From: JASHVB01 sp049522565
GTDB taxonomy: Bacteria; Pseudomonadota; Alphaproteobacteria; Acetobacterales; Acetobacteraceae
Assembly: GCA_049522565.1 (NCBI GenBank)
Contig: JBEKNT010000333.1
Span: forward strand, 1-7,838
Direction: 5' to 3'
DNA: 7,838 nucleotides
Both the position numbers and the translations under genes were made by a program. Position 1 is the first letter of the stretch; each line of letters starts with the position of its first letter. Below are positions 6,829-7,838 of this stretch, piece after piece. The notes beneath the pieces are model-generated. The model saw only the letters and a list, made by a program, of their open reading frames with translations. It searched no databases and had not been told where the DNA came from.

Positions 6829-6953
6829 ACCGGACCCGATCATTTAGCAGCACCGCCGCCTCGCGGCAACGTCGCGCCACCGGACGCACGCGGTTTGCCG
6901 CGTCACACCGTCCCCGGCATGATCCGCCGCCAGCAAAGCGGGGGAAAACGGCC
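6829..6953. other. Divergent control region between tRNA-Pro and the SDR gene
   Basis: Besides the tRNA promoter, this 125-bp gap holds a perfect inverted repeat, ACGCGG-TTTG-CCGCGT (6888-6903), about 50 nt before the SDR start. It could be an operator or a leader hairpin for the SDR gene, but there is no further support. No clear plus-strand promoter is seen. Confidence 0.35.
6841..6869 (-). promoter_or_regulatory. Candidate sigma-70-type promoter for tRNA-Pro
   Basis: On the minus strand TTGCCG (6869-6864) and TAAATG (6846-6841) are separated by exactly 17 nt, and a TG lies just before the -10. The -10 ends 12 nt before the mature tRNA 5' end, so transcription would start in a short leader, as is usual for tRNA genes. 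The -10 match to consensus is weak (3 of 6); spacing and position are the main support. Confidence 0.5.
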
Positions 6954-7736
6954 ATGGAACTGGGCCTCAGCGGCAAGACCGCGCTGGTCACCGGCGGCAA
7001 CCGCGGCATCGGCGCCGCGATCGCCGCCGAACTCGCGCGCGAGGGCGTGCATGTCTGCCTCGTCGCACGCGACCGCGCGAAGCTGCACGAGGTCGCCGCC
7101 GGCCTGACGACCAACGCCGTGCGCACCGCGATCCACGCCGCCGACCTGCGCGAGCCGAGCGCCGCCGCGCAAGCCGTCGCCGCCGCGATTGCCGCGTTCG
7201 GCCGGCTCGACATTCTGGTGAACAACGCGGGCGCCACCAAGCGCGCGGATTTCTTTACCCTGACGGACGAGGATTTCCTCGATGGATTCGCGCTGAAGTT
7301 CCACGGCGCGGTGCGCATGACGCGCGCCGCCTGGCCGCATCTGCGTGAAACCAAGGGTTGTATCGTGAACATAGCCGGTGTCGGCGCCCACGCAGGTTCC
7401 GCCGACTTCACCATCGGCGGGCCCGTCAACGTCGCCCTGCTCAATTTCACCAAGGCGATGGCGGATATCGGCATCCAGCAGGGCGTGCGGGTCAACGCGA
7501 TCAATCCGGGTTTGATCGAAACCGAGCGATATACCCGCAATGTCGAACGCCTGATGCGCGAGCAATCACTGACGCGCGAGCAGGCGATCGCGGCGCGACT
7601 GGCGACGCATCGCACCAAGCGCGTCGGCCGGCCGGAAGAAGTCGGCGCGCTGGTCGCCTATCTCGCGTCCGACTGGGCGGATTTCATCCAGGGTGCGCTG
7701 ATCGACATCGACGGTGGTTCGACACGCGCGCTGTAG
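6954..7736 (+). CDS. SDR-family Rossmann protein with a non-canonical active site
   Basis: A 260-residue protein of classical short-chain dehydrogenase length. The nucleotide-binding Rossmann part is intact: TGGNRGIG (13-20), the Asp after the fourth strand (AADLRE, 62-67), and LVNNAGA (88-94). The C-terminal part has VNAINPGLIETER (180-192), RVGRPEEVGALVAYLASD (223-240) and a final IDIDGGSTRAL. The catalytic residues are not the usual ones. Where Tyr-x3-Lys is expected the text is IGGPVNVALLNFTKA, so Tyr becomes G155 and Lys N159; the expected Ser lies at G142 (NIAGVGA) and the Asn at K115 (ALKFHG). It may bind NAD(P)(H) without classical SDR chemistry. An oxidoreductase name is therefore only a family name. 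The ATG at 6954 has GGGGGA about 9 nt upstream and matches the family start; the longer frame from 6627 would cross the tRNA antisense. Confidence 0.88.
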   Translation: MELGLSGKTALVTGGNRGIGAAIAAELAREGVHVCLVARDRAKLHEVAAGLTTNAVRTAIHAADLREPSAAAQAVAAAIAAFGRLDILVNNAGATKRADFFTLTDEDFLDGFALKFHGAVRMTRAAWPHLRETKGCIVNIAGVGAHAGSADFTIGGPVNVALLNFTKAMADIGIQQGVRVNAINPGLIETERYTRNVERLMREQSLTREQAIAARLATHRTKRVGRPEEVGALVAYLASDWADFIQGALIDIDGGSTRAL

Positions 7737-7748
7737 GGGCCCCACAAA

Positions 7749-7803
7749 ACCTCGCCCACGAAGTGGGAGAGGTCGAGGCGCGAAGCAACGAGGGTGAGGG
7801 CGA
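7749..7803 (+). repeat. Single copy of the CCTC-hairpin / GGGTGAG repeat family
   Basis: It begins 13 nt after the SDR stop with hairpin ACCTCGCCCAC-GAA-GTGGGAGAGGT (7749-7773, one mismatch), followed by TCGAGGCGCG and CGAGGGTGAGGGCG. It matches the reverse complement of the right half of the 5503-5655 element in the same order. One stem pair changes from G-C there to A-T here, which keeps pairing. It could serve as the SDR terminator, though it lacks a T-run. Confidence 0.75.
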
Positions 7804-7810
7804 TCGGGTC

Positions 7811-7834
7811 GGCACGCTCTGCCTGCTGCGTGCC
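7811..7834. other. Short hairpin near the right edge
   Basis: GGCACGC (7811-7817) and GCGTGCC (7828-7834) are complementary around a 10-nt loop. It follows the repeat directly, and its role is unknown because the window ends four bases later. Confidence 0.35.
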
Positions 7835-7838
7835 AAAG

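Noticed and set aside
6627..6953. N-terminal extension of the SDR by 109 residues
   Set aside because: It crosses the tRNA-Pro gene antisense and has no family similarity. The phrase GGIRTHDPQSPRL is the usual false translation of a tRNA 3' half.

Overview
The window is high-GC, gene-dense bacterial chromosome. The wording of the CysK protein, the codon use and the gene types point to a proteobacterium, most likely an alphaproteobacterium of the Rhodospirillales/Acetobacteraceae kind. That placement comes from family recognition, not a search. I see no phage, insertion sequence, CRISPR array or obvious defence system. The contents are metabolic genes, one tRNA and a family of small structured intergenic repeats.

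Layout, left to right: (1) The start of an MmgE/PrpD-family gene runs off the left edge on the minus strand. (2) Divergent from it, across about 212 bp, lies a compact plus-strand pair: a VOC/glyoxalase-fold protein, then 11 bp later a luciferase-like (LLM-class) flavin-dependent oxidoreductase. (3) A convergent minus-strand block follows. Read in its own direction it is tRNA-Pro(GGG), cysK (O-acetylserine sulfhydrylase), a repeat-filled 169-bp gap, a 967-residue FAD plus Fe-S oxidoreductase of the YdiJ / D-2-hydroxyacid dehydrogenase type, and a DUF924 gene joined to it by an ATGA overlap. (4) Divergent from the tRNA, on the plus strand, is a short-chain dehydrogenase/reductase (SDR) homologue, followed by another repeat copy.

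How the genes may work together: the VOC and LLM genes look like one transcription unit for an oxidative or catabolic step whose substrate cannot be told from sequence. The MmgE/PrpD gene may belong to the same pathway. The FAD/Fe-S enzyme probably oxidises a D-2-hydroxyacid and passes electrons through its own clusters. DUF924 is translationally coupled to it but has no assigned function.

Most notable points: the DUF924 frame has no stop at its domain end and runs through a palindromic repeat and 300 nt antisense into the LLM gene; the SDR keeps its Rossmann fold but lacks the usual Asn-Ser-Tyr-Lys catalytic tetrad; and a repeat family (CCTCTCCC hairpin plus GGGTGAG tail) occurs at three sites, once as an inverted pair that supplies the probable ribosome-binding site of the FAD/Fe-S gene. 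I do not see a clear new multi-gene system here.
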